From: Papio anubis
Taxonomy: Eukaryota; Chordata; Mammalia; Primates; Cercopithecidae
DNA: 64,000 nt
Direction of reading: 5' to 3'
NCBI RefSeq assembly: GCF_008728515.1
Contig: NC_044986.1
Span: forward strand, 67,332,817 to 67,396,816
Position numbers and translations under genes: made by a program. Below, one piece after another: positions 1 through 25,688 of this stretch. Below the pieces are notes generated by a model. The model did not search any database. It worked only from the letters and a program-made list of their open reading frames with translations, and had not been told where the DNA came from. Each line of letters begins with the position of its first letter. Within the stretch, counting starts at the first letter, position 1.

Positions 1-288
1 TTTTTTGAGACAGGGTCTCAGTCTGTTACCGAGGCCAGAGTGCAGTGGTGCCATCTCAGCTCACTGCAGCCTTGACCTCTTTGGGCTCAAGCGACCCTCC
101 CACCTCAGCCCCCTCGAGTAGCTGGGACTATAGGCGTGCACCACCATGCCTCGCTAATTTTTGTATTTTTAATAGAGATGGGGTTTCACCATGTTGCTGA
201 GGCTGGTCTTGAACTCCCGAGCTCGAGCGATCTGCCGCTTTGGCTTCTCAAAGTGCTGGGATTACAGGCGTGAGCCACCACGCTTGGC
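1..288 (-). repeat. Alu, antisense
   Basis: Starts with the reverse complement of the A tail and GAGACAGGGTCTC and ends with GTGAGCCACCACGC. It lies in the SGPL1 intron. It is followed by a second T run (about 293-316) on the wrong side for a tail, probably another element or local expansion. Confidence 0.9.
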
Positions 289-316
289 TGTGTTTTTTTT
301 TTTTTTTTTTTTTTTT

Positions 317-3110
317 AAATCTGCTTGATTGTTTTTTATAGTCCCTTTCCTTGGCTTAACTTTTGTTTACTTAAATATATTACACATAAATATCTTGTAT
401 TCTGTGTCCGATAATTCCAATATCCATGAGCGTTACCTGATTCTGCTGGCTTCAGTCATGGTTCTTTGTTTCCTTATATTCATGTTTTATTTTATTTTAC
501 TTATTTTTTTTTTTATGAGCCACTTATTTTTCTGGGAACCTAGGGATTCTTTGAGGCCTAGATTGAAGTTAAGTCTGGAAGTTCTCTTCTTCCAGAGAAG
601 ATTTGTCATACTTTTGTGAGTTGTTGGGGATTGCCACCACACTGGAACCAAATTAAGTCAAATCTTTAGCTTGTCATTTTGTACCACAGAGATAGTGTGA
701 ATTCTGACCTCAAACTCACATAAAGGCTTCCTTGGTACACATTCTTGAAAGATTACTATTTTTCTTTACTTGAACATCAGGGTTGATAAAAACAGTTTTT
801 CTTTTTCTTTCCTCTTTTGCAGTAGTGGGATTTATTTCTTGTACACTTGAGAGTGTAGTTTTTTCCAGTCATCTCCTGTTGGACTCCTTACCTTGGGCAG
901 TCTCTAATGTATCTTCTGGTGCATCCTTTGCTCATCTGTCAGTGTAGCAGTTTGAAGTCTGTAGGGGTTGGTGCCACCCTCAGGGTGAAATCTAGTTTTG
1001 CCACTTACTTATCTTGCAGGATGCTTGATTTTGCTTTGTTTGGGGGTTTAGTAAAAGTTTCTTTATGTTAGCTTAATGATAGGTTTTAAATTTTCTTTTA
1101 ATGTTTTGTAAATTTTTTTATTTCAGTTAGGAGGATTGCTCAAGGTATATAATCTATATTGCTCAAAATAGAAGTTCCATAATTGTTTTTTCCGTGTGAT
1201 AGACCTTTGTATATTTGAAAGCCCCTTTGTCCCTGAATCTTCTCTGCCCCACATTTTTCTGGGTTACTCAGCTGTTCATATGATTTCACAGACTTCCAGT
1301 CATTGCAGTCATTCTCTGAATGACTTTTGGTTGCTTCTGGCCAGATTGAACACAGTTCTCCACATGTGGAGTGGCACTGGTCTTTCAATCTGTCTTTTTA
1401 AAATCTGGGTTCAATAAACTTATCTCAGACCTTTTCCTTGAAGTCAGCGTTTTTATTCTCGGCAATGTTTATTTTATTCCCTGCTGTTCCTAATGTCTTT
1501 GTTAGTTCTGTATGGATGCTACTGGCTTTGTTTTTTTTTTTAGGTCTGTAGCTCATTCTGTTGTTTCATGGTCTAGGTTTTGAACTCTTTGTTTTCTTAA
1601 ATTCATGTTCTTATGATACTTTCCTATAGTGAGAAAGTTATAAGGGGTTTCCTTCTGTCCCTTAGCTTGTTTCCTTCTGAGTCGGGTTTTTATTTTGCAT
1701 GCTACATACTACCTTTTCCCCTGCCTTTTAGTATGTTTGCATAGTTGCCTTGCCATTTTCTCTCATTCTGGGGTGGCATTCTCCAGACATTGTTTTTTCT
1801 TATGCACTGTGGGTGCTTCTTGTCTGAGACCATTTGGTTGGGGACAAAGCTCAGCCAAAGCTTTGTTCTATCTGTATTAGAATATCTGGGTCTATTCTGA
1901 TATTCTCTTCAGTTACCTATCAGAGTTCACTCTCTTATTTGGAAGAGATAATACCCTTTGATTATTTAATTCACTGAAGTCTTCACTCTAAAGAGCCAAT
2001 CCTGATGTTCTCTCTCCCATTTTGCTCATTTCTCCCTAGCAGCCATGTTTACCACTCACCCGTGAGAAGAGGAAGAAGATAAGGAAACCCCCTCAGCTTG
2101 CCTCTCTGCAGATTTGGGGGTATAAAGGAAAATTCTCAGGATTTTGCTGACTTTGCAGTATAGTTTCAAGGGCTGATTAGAAACTAGTGTTTTACTTACT
2201 TCTGCTCTCTGCTGTTTCACTGTTTCTTTTGTTTTTGATTGCCAATATTTGAAGTTTATTGCATTAGATTATCTCTCTTTCCTTGTTTGGTTGTTGTTAT
2301 TGTAGGTTTTGACTCTCTTTCTCTCCCTGCCCTCACCTTTTTTTTTTCTTCCCATCTTATTCTAGAAGTCCAGGCCTAGGGGTTTTTTGCATTGCTGCAA
2401 TTAAACCATATCTCTATTATTATGATCTTCAGCACGTGTGTGAGGGATCAGAAGAAGGATAGAGTCTGATTCCCAGGCTCTTCTAATATTTAGACTTTTA
2501 TAAAATAACGAATCAGCACTGGTGTTGTCTTTTTCCCTCTCCCACTCTGTCTCCGCCACTCCTCCCTTAGCTTCTTATTTTTCTCTCTGGATGAGCTGCT
2601 TTTAGTGAAGAAAGAGTTCAGTGTTCAGAGGTGGGAAGCCAGAAGATAAGACCAAATGGCTGGGCAATCTTTAGGCTCTTCCTAGCTAAGAGTTGTAAGC
2701 TCTCTCATTCTTTGTTCTTCAACCTTAAACTATCTTTCCTTCTATTAACTTTATTTGTCTCAGTTACAATGATAGAGGTAACTTCACATACTAAAAGAAA
2801 TTAGGTTACCATGTGAAACACTCTTCTTGGCTTGTGCTAATGTCATCAGATCCAAACAGCATCTGAAAGAAAATTTTCCAAGAAGATGATGTTCTCTTGT
2901 TTTCTGAAATACATATCGTATGTTAAAGTGAGAGTTTTTATACATGTTGAAAGAAGTTGAATAACGTAATAAATAGTTACTGAGGCCTCCATTTTCTTAC
3001 TTCACAGTGAAAATTCCTGTTTTTCTTTGGGTATAGGAGGTAGAAAGAAGTGGGAGAGTAATAGCATTTTAAAACACAGAATCAGAAATACAAATTAAAA
3101 GTAGAACCTA
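317..3110. other. SGPL1 intron, AT-rich unannotated stretch
   Basis: T-rich sequence with no credible coding exon: no frame here matches SGPL1 or any protein I recognise. Parts may be ancient LINE, but I cannot name a family. Confidence 0.5.
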
Positions 3111-3417
3111 GGGCCAGGCATGTTGACTCATGCCTATAGTCCTAGCACCGTGGGAGGCTGAGGCAAGTGAATCACTTGAGCCCAGGAATTTGACACCAGC
3201 CTGGGCAACTTGGTGAAACCCCATCTCTACAAAAAATACAAAAGTTAGCCAGGCATGGGGACGTGTGCCTGTAGTCCCAGCTACTCCGGGGAGCTGAGCT
3301 GGGAGGATCTCTTGGGCCTGGGATGTGGAGATTACAGCGAGCTGAGATCATGCCATGGCACTCCAGTATGGGTGAAAGAGTGAGACTCTGTCTCAAAACA
3401 AACAAACAAACAAAAAA
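3111..3417 (+). repeat. Alu, sense, with (CAAA)n tail
   Basis: GGGCCAGGCATG... head, right monomer with ACTCTGTCTCAAAA, and tail of AACA/CAAA units. Intronic in SGPL1, upstream of the first exon in the window. Confidence 0.9.
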
Positions 3418-4298
3418 GTTGAATTTAGGTATTCCTACTTTTACAGTCAAAAGTACACTGGTGTTTGCGTAATAAATAATGATGTTTTGACTAGTTATTG
3501 AACTAAAAATAGGACACATGAAGCAGGTGACTAGGAATTTGGAAATATTATTGCTTAGGTCATTACTGGACCTTACGAAGAGATTGACGCACTGGAGACT
3601 TGGACTTTGCTGGTACCTCCCCGACTTTCTTCACAGCTGGCCTGGCTCCTCTTGTGACATTCTGAGGTTTTATGCTAAACCACAGGACATGCTGATGTGC
3701 AGAGCTGACCTCAGCTATAAGTACTTTTGTCTTCTGCAGCATAGAAATGTAGTGATCTACAAACAAGCGTCCCATGCCCAAGTTCGGTGCATTATTTTGT
3801 GGTGATGGTCACATGTTTCATAAAGACTTCCTGAGTCAAAAAATGGCTTTTCTCAGTTCATCTTCCATATAACTCCTGGCCACAGGGATTTTGTATCCAA
3901 TGGTATTTTTGTCCTGTATGTGGATATTATCTTAGGAAAGTTCAGTGGTTACTTTATCTGATTCCATCTTGTATTAAGCTACACTAAATATGAAAATGTA
4001 GAAAGTTTTACTACTTGTCAATAGATGCTAATGTATGACATTGAGTGAAACACTTTTAATTCCTCAAGGGCTCAGTTTTCTCACCTATAAATTGAAAAAA
4101 CCTTTCAAAGATTGTATGAATCTTCAGAGATGGTAAGTCTAAGAAGTTGTCCAGCTAGTTTAGTACTGCGGCTTTTTGTTTATTTTAGAATGTTTCATTC
4201 TTATATATTATTTTTTTAAAAAAATAGCCAGATGGCTATGACATGCCTGTGTTAGTCAAGGTTTACTGAGAGTCAAGTCAGGCATTAAGAAATGTGGA
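3418..4298. other. SGPL1 intron segment, unique
   Basis: No exon, RNA gene or recognisable repeat. A short antisense open frame around 3563-3781 has no match I recognise. Confidence 0.5.
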
Positions 4299-4598
4299 GG
4301 CCAGGTGCAGTGGCTCACACCTGTAATCCCAGCTCTTTGGGAGGCTGAGGTGGGCAGATCACTTGAGGCCAGGAGCCTGAGACCAGCCTGGCCAACATGG
4401 TGAAACCCTGTCTCTGCTAAAAATACAAAAATTAGCTGGGCGTGCTGGTGGGCGCCTGTAATCTGAGCTACTCAGGTAACTATGGCAAGAGAATCGCTTG
4501 AACCCAGGAGGCAAAGGCTGCTGTGAGCTGAGATCATGCCCCAGCACTCCAACCTGGGCAACAGAGTGAGACTCTGTCTCAAGAGAAAAAAAAAAAAA
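4299..4598 (+). repeat. Alu, sense
   Basis: Full-length, from GGCCAGGTGCAGTGGC to an A-rich tail after ACTCTGTCTCAAGAG. It lies 0.75 kb upstream of the exon at 5358 and pairs in inverted orientation with the Alu at 7100. Confidence 0.92.
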
Positions 4599-5357
4599 TG
4601 GATTGAGGGTTTGTTAGGTATCAGCAACTGTGTCAGGTGCTAGGAATGTTGTCATGAACAGACTGGTCCCTACCTTCATCAATGTATAGTCCAGTGGAGA
4701 AAATAGATGAATAAAAAGACCCCTATGCCTTTTGTTTGAACTCTGGTAAAGAAATGTGTTTATCAGAGGGGCTAGGCCAAACATTAGGAAAACATTTTAC
4801 TTCATTTAAAAAGGATTAGGATTTTTGTTTTATTTCAAACAAGGCAACAAACTTCCATCAAGTAGAAACTTCTGCTTTTCTCTTTCAAACTTGTCGAAAC
4901 CAGCAGTTTACTTTGGAAAGTCTGAATGTCTCTTAGTGTATTGCACAGTTTACTAGAATTGTAATCACAATTTCACATTCTTTAGCAGGCATTGAAAATT
5001 TAAATTAAAATTCTGATATTTTTGAATGACATAAAATGCCCTATCTTATCTGAAAATTGAAAAATTAATACACAAACGCAAATGGATTGTGAATGGGTGG
5101 GATCTGGGCACATGTGCATTTGTCTAGACAGTGCTGAGTTTCTGCTCATTATTTAGTAGCTTTCATTCTTCTCCTGAGCCAAAATTAGGCTTAGCCAATA
5201 AAGCCAAATTTTCCTTCTGGAAGACATGGCAGTGTCTGCCTTGCAGCATGCATCCAAGACCTTACCTGTTTCTATATCAAACATTGTCAAGATCAGGGCA
5301 TGAAGAATCGGGGCATCCCTGACTCCCCCAACAGATGGCATCTCTTCTTTATTATAG

Positions 5358-14684
<9,327 letters not shown>

Positions 14685-15152
14685 GCTTGGACCCTTTCTA
14701 GTCTCAAGGGGCTTCCAGCCTTCAGAAGGTTCTTGGGTATGAAACAGGCCGTGCACAACTTTGACATCTGGTCTTGCTCCATAGAGCACAACTCAAGATA
14801 CACCATGAGACAGCTTGAGCCTCAGGATTCTTGTTCTTCCTCTTGTCTTCCTTTTGTGGTTTTTCATTTGAAGACCCCAGAGAATTCCATTACATAATGA
14901 TTTTGCCCTTGTTATAAATGTTAGCCTAGGAATTGTTTTAACTATTTCCTTTTCTAAACTCTACCTTTCAGCTTCACTTAAACATTGTGTGGTAGCTCTG
15001 ACCTGTCCTGATTCTTTAGAGAAGCTGGGGTACAGTTTCTGAGATAGCTAGAGTTTCTTTGTTATCTCAGGCAGGAGGCATTTACGTAACAGATGTTTCC
15101 CCAGCTGGGTGTGAGGTGTACTTTAAGCAGGAGGCTTTTACAGCCCTCTCTC

Positions 15153-15454
15153 TTTTTTTTTTTTTTTTTGAGATGGAGTTTTGCTCTTTTGCCCAGGCTG
15201 GAGTGCAGTGGCACGATCTCAGCTCACTGCAACCTCCACCCACTGGGTTCAAGTGATTCTTCTGCCTCAGCCTCCCAGGTAGCTGGGATTACAGGTGACC
15301 GCCACCATGCCTGGCTAATTTTTCTATTTTTTTTTAGTAGAGACAGCATTTCGCCGTGTTAACCAGGCTGGTCTTGAACTCCTGACCTCAGGTGATCTCC
15401 CTGCCTCAGCCTCCCAAAGTGCTGGGATTACAGGCGTGAGCCACCGTGCCTGGC
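15153..15454 (-). repeat. Alu, antisense, in the SGPL1 3' UTR
   Basis: T run, GAGATGGAGTTTTGCTC and final GAGCCACCGTGCCTGGCC. CCCTCTCT occurs at both edges and is a probable target-site duplication. It is carried in the mature mRNA as antisense Alu. Confidence 0.92.
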
Positions 15455-16705
15455 CCTCTCTTTCTTAAGAGTAGGTTCGTTGTCTCTCTTAGAATCACTT
15501 CTATTGCAACTCATTTCTTTTTCCAGGACACAGATCGACCAAGCTGCTGTTCCCTATTCTGCAGGACAGGATTATTCTAACATACCTGCTTCATCCACCC
15601 AGGCAGGGTTTGGGGTGGTCTCTTCTGTGCCTGCAGTCCCCATTTGACACTTGGTTGCCACCATCTTTGGAGATTATTGTTTGGAATGATGCTCCCATTG
15701 GCTTGTTCTTATTACCGTGGACTAGGAAGAAAACATGGTTTCCAAATAATGGAGGAGCTTTTGGCCATGGTGCTGCCTTCCTGAACTGGCAGTGGTCAGA
15801 ATACATCTGAACCCTGTCCTGGGCTGGTGATGAGCAGACACCAGGCCTTTTTCTATGCTTTTCTGAATATCAGAGTAGGATGAACACCCAGATTCAAATA
15901 TGTCACCAAAGTTGGTGGTGATCCTTCCCTGTACCCTTAAGCCATTATGTAATGAAAATATGTTTGCTTGAAGGAACAGCTCAAAGCACCTTCACAAGTT
16001 GCCTTGACTTACCCTAGGTGGGTGTGAAAGAGCACCCATAGCAAGGAAAATTTTCTCTAGTAGTGTGTTCTTCTGCCTCTTCCCCCTTGATTCAGCTTTC
16101 AGAGGTACTATGGCAGTTTTGCCTCAGTTGCTGGACAGTTCTCAGCCCTGGCTAAAAGGGAGCAGTACAGGGAGAGAAACAGGATAGGAAAGCAGAATGG
16201 CGAGCAGCCTATGGCCCAGGGCCTGTAATCCCTTCCCAAGACTAGCTGCTCAGGGTGGTGCAGGGACAGGACCAGACCCTGCGCCCACTTCCTGCCCTCT
16301 TTCCCCTGTAGGGAACTCTCCTGTAGGCTGAGCCACTGTCTTGCTCTAATGACATCATATCATGTGCCTTTCTCCACAGCAGTGAGCAGTGAGCTACTCC
16401 TGGCCCAGGCCCTAGGGGAAATGGATCAGTCTTTGAGGTTTCTATTTGGGGAGGGCAGTACTTAAGACGAGTCAGGAGACACTTTCCTCTGTTCCTTTCC
16501 CCATCTCAGGGACTCCTGAATAGTCAGCCTCCTCAAGCTGGTATCTTCTAGTTTCCTCCACTGGGAATGCTGGCTGGGAGAGCCGTGACTACCAGACTTT
16601 TCCTCAGGCTCCTTGGCATGTTAGTCTGAAGTGTTCTTGAGCACTGTACTACTAACCCAACAACTGTGACTAGCTGGTCATGCCATTCAGGGCTGGTGTG
16701 GCATT

Positions 16706-16788
16706 TGTGTGTGTGTGTGTGTGTTTCCTGTTTGCCCCACAGTGCATTGTGGGATCCAAGAGTGGGTTGTGTGTGTGTGTGTGTGTGT
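16706..16788 (+). repeat. Two (TG)n microsatellites in the SGPL1 3' UTR
   Basis: About 19 bases of TG repeat at 16706-16724 and 21 bases at 16768-16788, separated by about 43 bases of unique sequence. In RNA these are UG repeats, the preferred ligand of TDP-43 and also bound by CELF proteins. Confidence 0.9.
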
Positions 16789-17520
16789 CAGAGGGAGACC
16801 TGGCAGGTACCTCTTTGAGAGTAGCTGTGGTCAGAGCTGTGTGGTCAGTGCATTATGTTGGATGAGGTCCAGGAACCCAGAGCCACCCAGCAGACACCAC
16901 TGTGGCTTGCCAGCCGCCAAGATGGAGAAGCATGTGCCCCTATAGAGTGTCTCCCCAGGACCAGACCCTGAGCCACTCGCTTCCTCTGTGCTGTGACAAC
17001 ATTGGTGCCAGGGGAGATGGTGTTTTTCAAAGGGACCTACTGTAGCCACTTTAATTTACAATTAAGAGCCTTAGTTTGACTTAAGACTTTTATAGGCTTT
17101 TCATTTTGTATTTTTGTGTATGCGTGCATATAGCAGCTACTCTGTAGCAGAGGTGGGTAGAGAGTCTTAATAGTATCATGTTGTATGCAGATGTCACATC
17201 GGCCTCTGCAAAAACTGTACTGTCTTGTTTCTGCATCAGACTTAAGTAGTCATGTGAATACACTGCTGAGTCACTTTTAATATTACGAGTTTTATACTTG
17301 GAAAAAGGTACTTGCTTCTTTTAAATCTGTCTTCTCTAACCTCCCCCTTACCATTTCAATGCTCCTTTCCTAATTTCAGCAATAATCTCAAAAAGCAATT
17401 AAATAGTTAAATGACCCTAATTGTAATTACTGTGGATGGTTGCATTCATGATTACTTGGGCACACACGGAGATCACAAATGGGGCAGTGGCCATGCTTGA
17501 ATGGGCTCCTGGTGAGAGAT

Positions 17521-17533
17521 TGCCCCCTGGTGG
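17521..17533 (-). promoter_or_regulatory. Candidate CTCF motif in the SGPL1 3' UTR
   Basis: The - strand reads CCACCAGGGGGCA, close to the classic CTCF core CCACCAGGGGGCGC. The motif is oriented leftwards. Occupancy is inferred from the motif only. Confidence 0.5.
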
Positions 17534-18467
17534 TGAAATGGTCGTGTGTGCCCACTGATACCACGAGCAATGAAAGAGACACAGTTAAGCAGCAATCCAT
17601 CTCATTTCCAGGCATTTTAATAGGTTGCTGATTGGTCCCTGTACTGGGGGTGGTAGTCGTACCTATTTCAGAGAGGTCTGAAATTCACGTTCTTAGTTTG
17701 CCAGGGACAGGCCCTATCTTACCTTTTTTTCCATCTTCATCATCCACTTATGCTTACAGTTTGCTGCTTACAATAACTTAATGATGGATTGAGCTGTCTG
17801 GGTGGTCTCTAGCCGTCTGGGCAATGTGGTTCTGTCTAACCAAAGGGCATTGGCCTCAAGCCCTGCATTTGGTTTAGGGGCTGACAGAGCTCTTCAGATC
17901 ATCTTCACACACATGTAACTGCTGGACATCTTATTCTATTATGAGTAAGAAATGAGAAGTTTTTCAAAGGGTTAGTCAGGATCTGAAGGCTGTTATTCAG
18001 ATAACCCAGCTTTTCCTTTTGACTTTTAGCCCATTCAGACTTTGCCAGAATCAAACCAAGGACTGCTTTTTTGCTACAGTTTTCTGCCCAATGGCCTAGT
18101 TCCTAAGTACCTGCAAACCAGAGAGAAGGAGGATCCAGGATATGCTTGGATGAGGAGGCCTGGCTCATCTAGGAAGTCATGTCTGGGGTGCTTATTGCTG
18201 CTCCATACAGCTGTACGTAAGCCCCTTTGCCTTCTCTGTAGGTTCTTGGCAGCAATGAGCAGCTTTCAGCCAGTGACACAAGTAATTACTGAGTCCTAAT
18301 TTGATAGCCACCAACTATACCTGGGTAGGCAAAGTCAGATTTTTGAGAACCTTTTCTTGATTTGAAGTTTTAATTGCCTTATTTTCTTTTATGCTTTCCT
18401 CTGTCTTGTAATCTCTTCTCTTCTTAATATCCTTCCCTAGAATTTCAATTATTTGGATTAATTTTAG

Positions 18468-18473
18468 AATAAA
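18468..18473 (+). terminator. SGPL1: SGPL1 polyadenylation signal
   Basis: Canonical AATAAA. A cleavage region follows after about 15 bases, then a genomic A run (about 18489-18500) and a GU-rich stretch (GTGTTACCTGTGTCTTTGTCT-like), as expected for a mammalian 3' end. Confidence 0.8.
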
Positions 18474-18565
18474 CCTATTTATTTCTTAAAAAAAAAAAAG
18501 TGTTACCTGTGTCTTTGTCTCACATAAATGTGCTTCATACAGCTGCAGTGCTGCCAAGGTTGGCT

Positions 18566-18858
18566 TTATTTTTTGGAGACGAGGTTTCGCTATCACTCAG
18601 GCTAGAGGGCAATGGCATGATCATCACTTACTGTAGCCTTGACCTCCTAGGCGTAAGTGATCCTCCCACCTCAGTCTCCCAAGTAGCTGGGACCACAGGT
18701 GTGCCACCATGCCTGGCTAATTTTTCTGTATATTCTGTAGAGACAGTTTCTCTATGTTGCCCAGCCTAGTCTCTAACTCCTGGGCTCAAATGATCCTCCC
18801 TCCTTGGCCTCCCAAAGTGTTGGAAATACAGGCATGAGCTGTCCCTGCACTGGGCAAA
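18566..18858 (-). repeat. Old Alu (AluJ-like), antisense
   Basis: Degenerate but recognisable: GGAGACGAGGTTTCGCTATCACTC, GTAGCTGGGACCACAGG, CCTCCCAAAGTG. It lies just past the SGPL1 poly(A) site. Confidence 0.85.
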
Positions 18859-19621
18859 CATTTTTCAACCCTTGACACATGAAAATAAGCAGAGGCAGGA
18901 ATGTAATGTAACAGTATAGTCCATACCTCGGCGTCTGGCATCTGTCCTCCAATCCGCCAGTCATCAGATCAAAGCACACTTGGAAAAATTTAAGTCAGAA
19001 GTGGAACAGATGGGAGACCACTGTCTGAATCTTGTTTGCCATCAGCAAAGGTATTGATAATCCTTTACTAGCATATATGCTAGGAACGGGGTCCTACTAA
19101 TCCCTCTTATGAACAAGAACATTACGCTTGTTTCTCAACCTCCAGCCTCTGCCCCTTTCCTGGCCTTTGCTGGGGGACCAACTCATCCAGGTTGAGTTGT
19201 GACGTTGCTAGATTCCTGCTCCAAGGGACCCTGGCATTTACAAGTCAGCTTAGTACTTGGGTTAGGAGACACGGGTGAGAACTATTAGGAAGAAGGCTTC
19301 TCAGTCTCTCTGCATAATGACATATGTGAGGTGAAATTTGTGTAGCATGCAGTTGGGGTAGAGATGAGGCTGCTCTCAGGGCCCCCTTCTTCATGACACA
19401 GCGTGGGAATATTCTGTCCTAGAGAGTTCCTGGCTGGGGAACTGACTTTGCAAACCATCTCTTTAACTGCTCCAGTGATAAATAGCCTGCCGGCTCCTAA
19501 GCTGCCTATGTCTTCTCTCGTGTGGAGTAAAACCAGGCAAGCCCTAAGAACTTTGCTAAGATTTTAAGAAATCTGAAGAGACCATCAGGATTTGAGATCT
19601 CTCGTATCTGATATGATAGGC
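18859..19621. other. Intergenic spacer between the SGPL1 and PCBD1 3' ends
   Basis: Unique sequence; I see no gene, RNA gene or clear repeat. Confidence 0.6.
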
Positions 19622-20108
19622 CTGTGTATTAGGATTCTCCAGAGAAACAGAACCAGTACACAAAGAGATTTCTTATAAGGCAGTGGCTCATGTGATTATG
19701 GAGGCTGACAAGTCCTGAGATCTGCGGTTGGCAAGCTGGAGAACCAGGAAAGCAGACGGTATTGTTGCAGACCGGAGGCTTGCAGCCTTGAGACCCAAGG
19801 AGAGTGGATGTTTCAGTTTAAGTCCAAAAGCAGGAAAGGACCAATGTCCCACCTCAAGGCAGTCAGGCAGGAGGACTTCCCTCTTATTTGGAAGAAGGTC
19901 AACCCTTTTTAGCCCTTTTATTCTATACAAGCCTTCAGCTGGTTGAATGAGGCCACCCATGTTAGGGAAGGCAGTCGGCTTTACTCAGTCTGTTGATTCA
20001 AATGTTATCCTCATTGAGAAACACCCTCACAGACACACCCAGAATGCTTGACCAAATGCCTGGGCACCCCATGGCCCAATCAAGTTGACATGTAAAATTA
20101 GCCATCAC
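19622..20108 (-). mobile_element. ERVL-type solo LTR (MLT2-like), antisense
   Basis: On the - strand it opens TGTGATGGCTAATTTTACAT and contains the blocks CAACTTGATTGGGCC, GGGTGTGTCTGTGAGGGTG and ACTGAGTAAAGC. It ends near AATCCTAATACAC. These are hallmark phrases of MLT2 LTRs. No internal retroviral sequence is attached. Confidence 0.8.
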
Positions 20109-20124
20109 AGCCAGGAAGAAAACA

Positions 20125-20342
20125 CAGGTTGAGTATCCCTTATCTGAAAGGTGTGAGACCAGAAGTGTTTCAGATTTTGGATTTTGGAATATTTGCATTA
20201 TACTGACAAGTTGAGCATCTCTAATCTGAAAATCAGAAACCTAAAATGATCCAATGAGCATTTCTTTTGGGCATCATGTTGGCATTCAAAAAGTTTCAGA
20301 TTTTGGATTTCCAATTTTCAAATTAGGAATGTTCAAACTGTA
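20125..20342. mobile_element. Small DNA transposon with inverted ends (Tigger/MER-type)
   Basis: Begins CAGGTTGAGTATCCCTTATC and ends with its degraded inverse (GGAATGTTCAAACTGTA). Internal TTTCAGATTTTGGATTT occurs in both arms, as in the pogo/Tigger-derived MER repeats. The family name is uncertain. Confidence 0.65.
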
Positions 20343-20816
20343 ATGTGGCCCCAGACTACCTTTCTAGACATAGGTTCCGCAATGCATATAATACCTGTGC
20401 CCTTACACACCCTTATCTGTGTTCATGGTGTTCTCTCAGCCATCTCTGCCTCTCAGGAATCCTACTCAGGTCTTCAAGGCATAACTCAAAGCCTCCAGAT
20501 TTGCCCTTTTCACCATTAATCACTTGTGTTCCCCTTAGCTCATTTCTTATCCTGCCATCTAGCATTAATTCACCCTAGTAATAGTTAATTAGTACTAGTT
20601 AATTGTTAATTGGTAATAGTTAATTTGTGTTCCTGTGTGATGATAATCAAATGATATCCCCTAGATGATAATGAATCTGAAGGCAAGGTGGTCTGGTCCC
20701 TCTCTTTTCCCTGTACCTTGAACAGTGCCTAGCACAGAGGAAGTGCTTTCATTTAGATGCCTATTGACTCCAATTTGGATTGACCTGTGGAAAATAAGTT
20801 TCTAGAGTCTGAGACC
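20343..20816. other. Intergenic, downstream of PCBD1
   Basis: Unique sequence with a short run of TAATAGTTAATTAG-like near-repeats (about 20577-20625). No gene seen. Confidence 0.6.
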
Positions 20817-21247
20817 AAGTGATATAATAGTTTTATTTGAGACATAAAAGCACATGTGTTTCTGTTACATAGTGTGGGGTTTAGGGTCCTGGTTTCTAAG
20901 ACAAGACTTTATTTCACCCTGTATCACAGCTTCCTGGGAAAAGAATTAGGGAGACACAGCCTGGCAAGAAAATCATTGTTGCTGGGGAGTTGAAAAGAAA
21001 GGGGAGAACTTATTCAAATTAGTGTAACAGAGCCCCCAGGACGAAGAGAGTAGTGCAGGGAAAAGGTCTAAATTCCTGGTGGTGGTGGGGACGCTGGCAC
21101 ATCCCACAGCAAGGACTCACCCCTCAATGGAGGCAGCTGGGTCTTGGGAGGGGAGCAGGGGGAGGCCGGGGGCTCCTCAGCTCCCTCCCTAGATTCCCAG
21201 TTCAGTCACCCCTTCCCCCTGAAGAATTCAAAGAGGAAGGGCAGGGT
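20817..21247 (-). other. PCBD1: PCBD1 3' UTR
   Basis: This is the - strand sequence from just after the PCBD1 stop to an AATAAA at 20832-20837. A 3' UTR of about 430 bases plus the 315-base coding region agrees with the roughly 0.8 kb mRNA I recall. The cleavage position is approximate. Confidence 0.75.
20832..20837 (-). terminator. PCBD1: PCBD1 polyadenylation signal
   Basis: TTTATT on the + strand, i.e. AATAAA on the PCBD1 strand, about 410 bases past the stop codon. It defines the end of PCBD1 and the right edge of the 2.3 kb gap to the SGPL1 end. Confidence 0.75.
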
Positions 21248-25592
<4,345 letters not shown>

Positions 25593-25688
25593 GGCGCGGG
25601 CGGCAGCAGGTGGCCGGCGGAGAGGGCAGGCGGCGGCCGGGCGCGCAGGCGGCCGTCCCGGGGCGGGGCCGCGCTCGGACCGCCCTCC

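Larger units (their letters stand above)
14685..18488 (+). other. SGPL1: SGPL1 3' UTR
   Basis: No further coding sequence follows the TGA. The next good poly(A) signal with a GU-rich downstream element is AATAAA at 18468-18473, which gives a 3' UTR of about 3.8 kb, consistent with the long SGPL1 mRNA I remember. It contains an antisense Alu (15153-15454), two separate UG repeats (16706-16724 and 16768-16788) and a CTCF-like motif (17521-17533). The exact cleavage site is inferred. Confidence 0.85.

Noticed and set aside
3563..3781. Possible processed pseudogene on - (basic, Lys/Arg/Ser-rich translation)
   Set aside because: I considered a ribosomal-protein retrocopy but found no matching family, no poly(A) tail and no target duplication.
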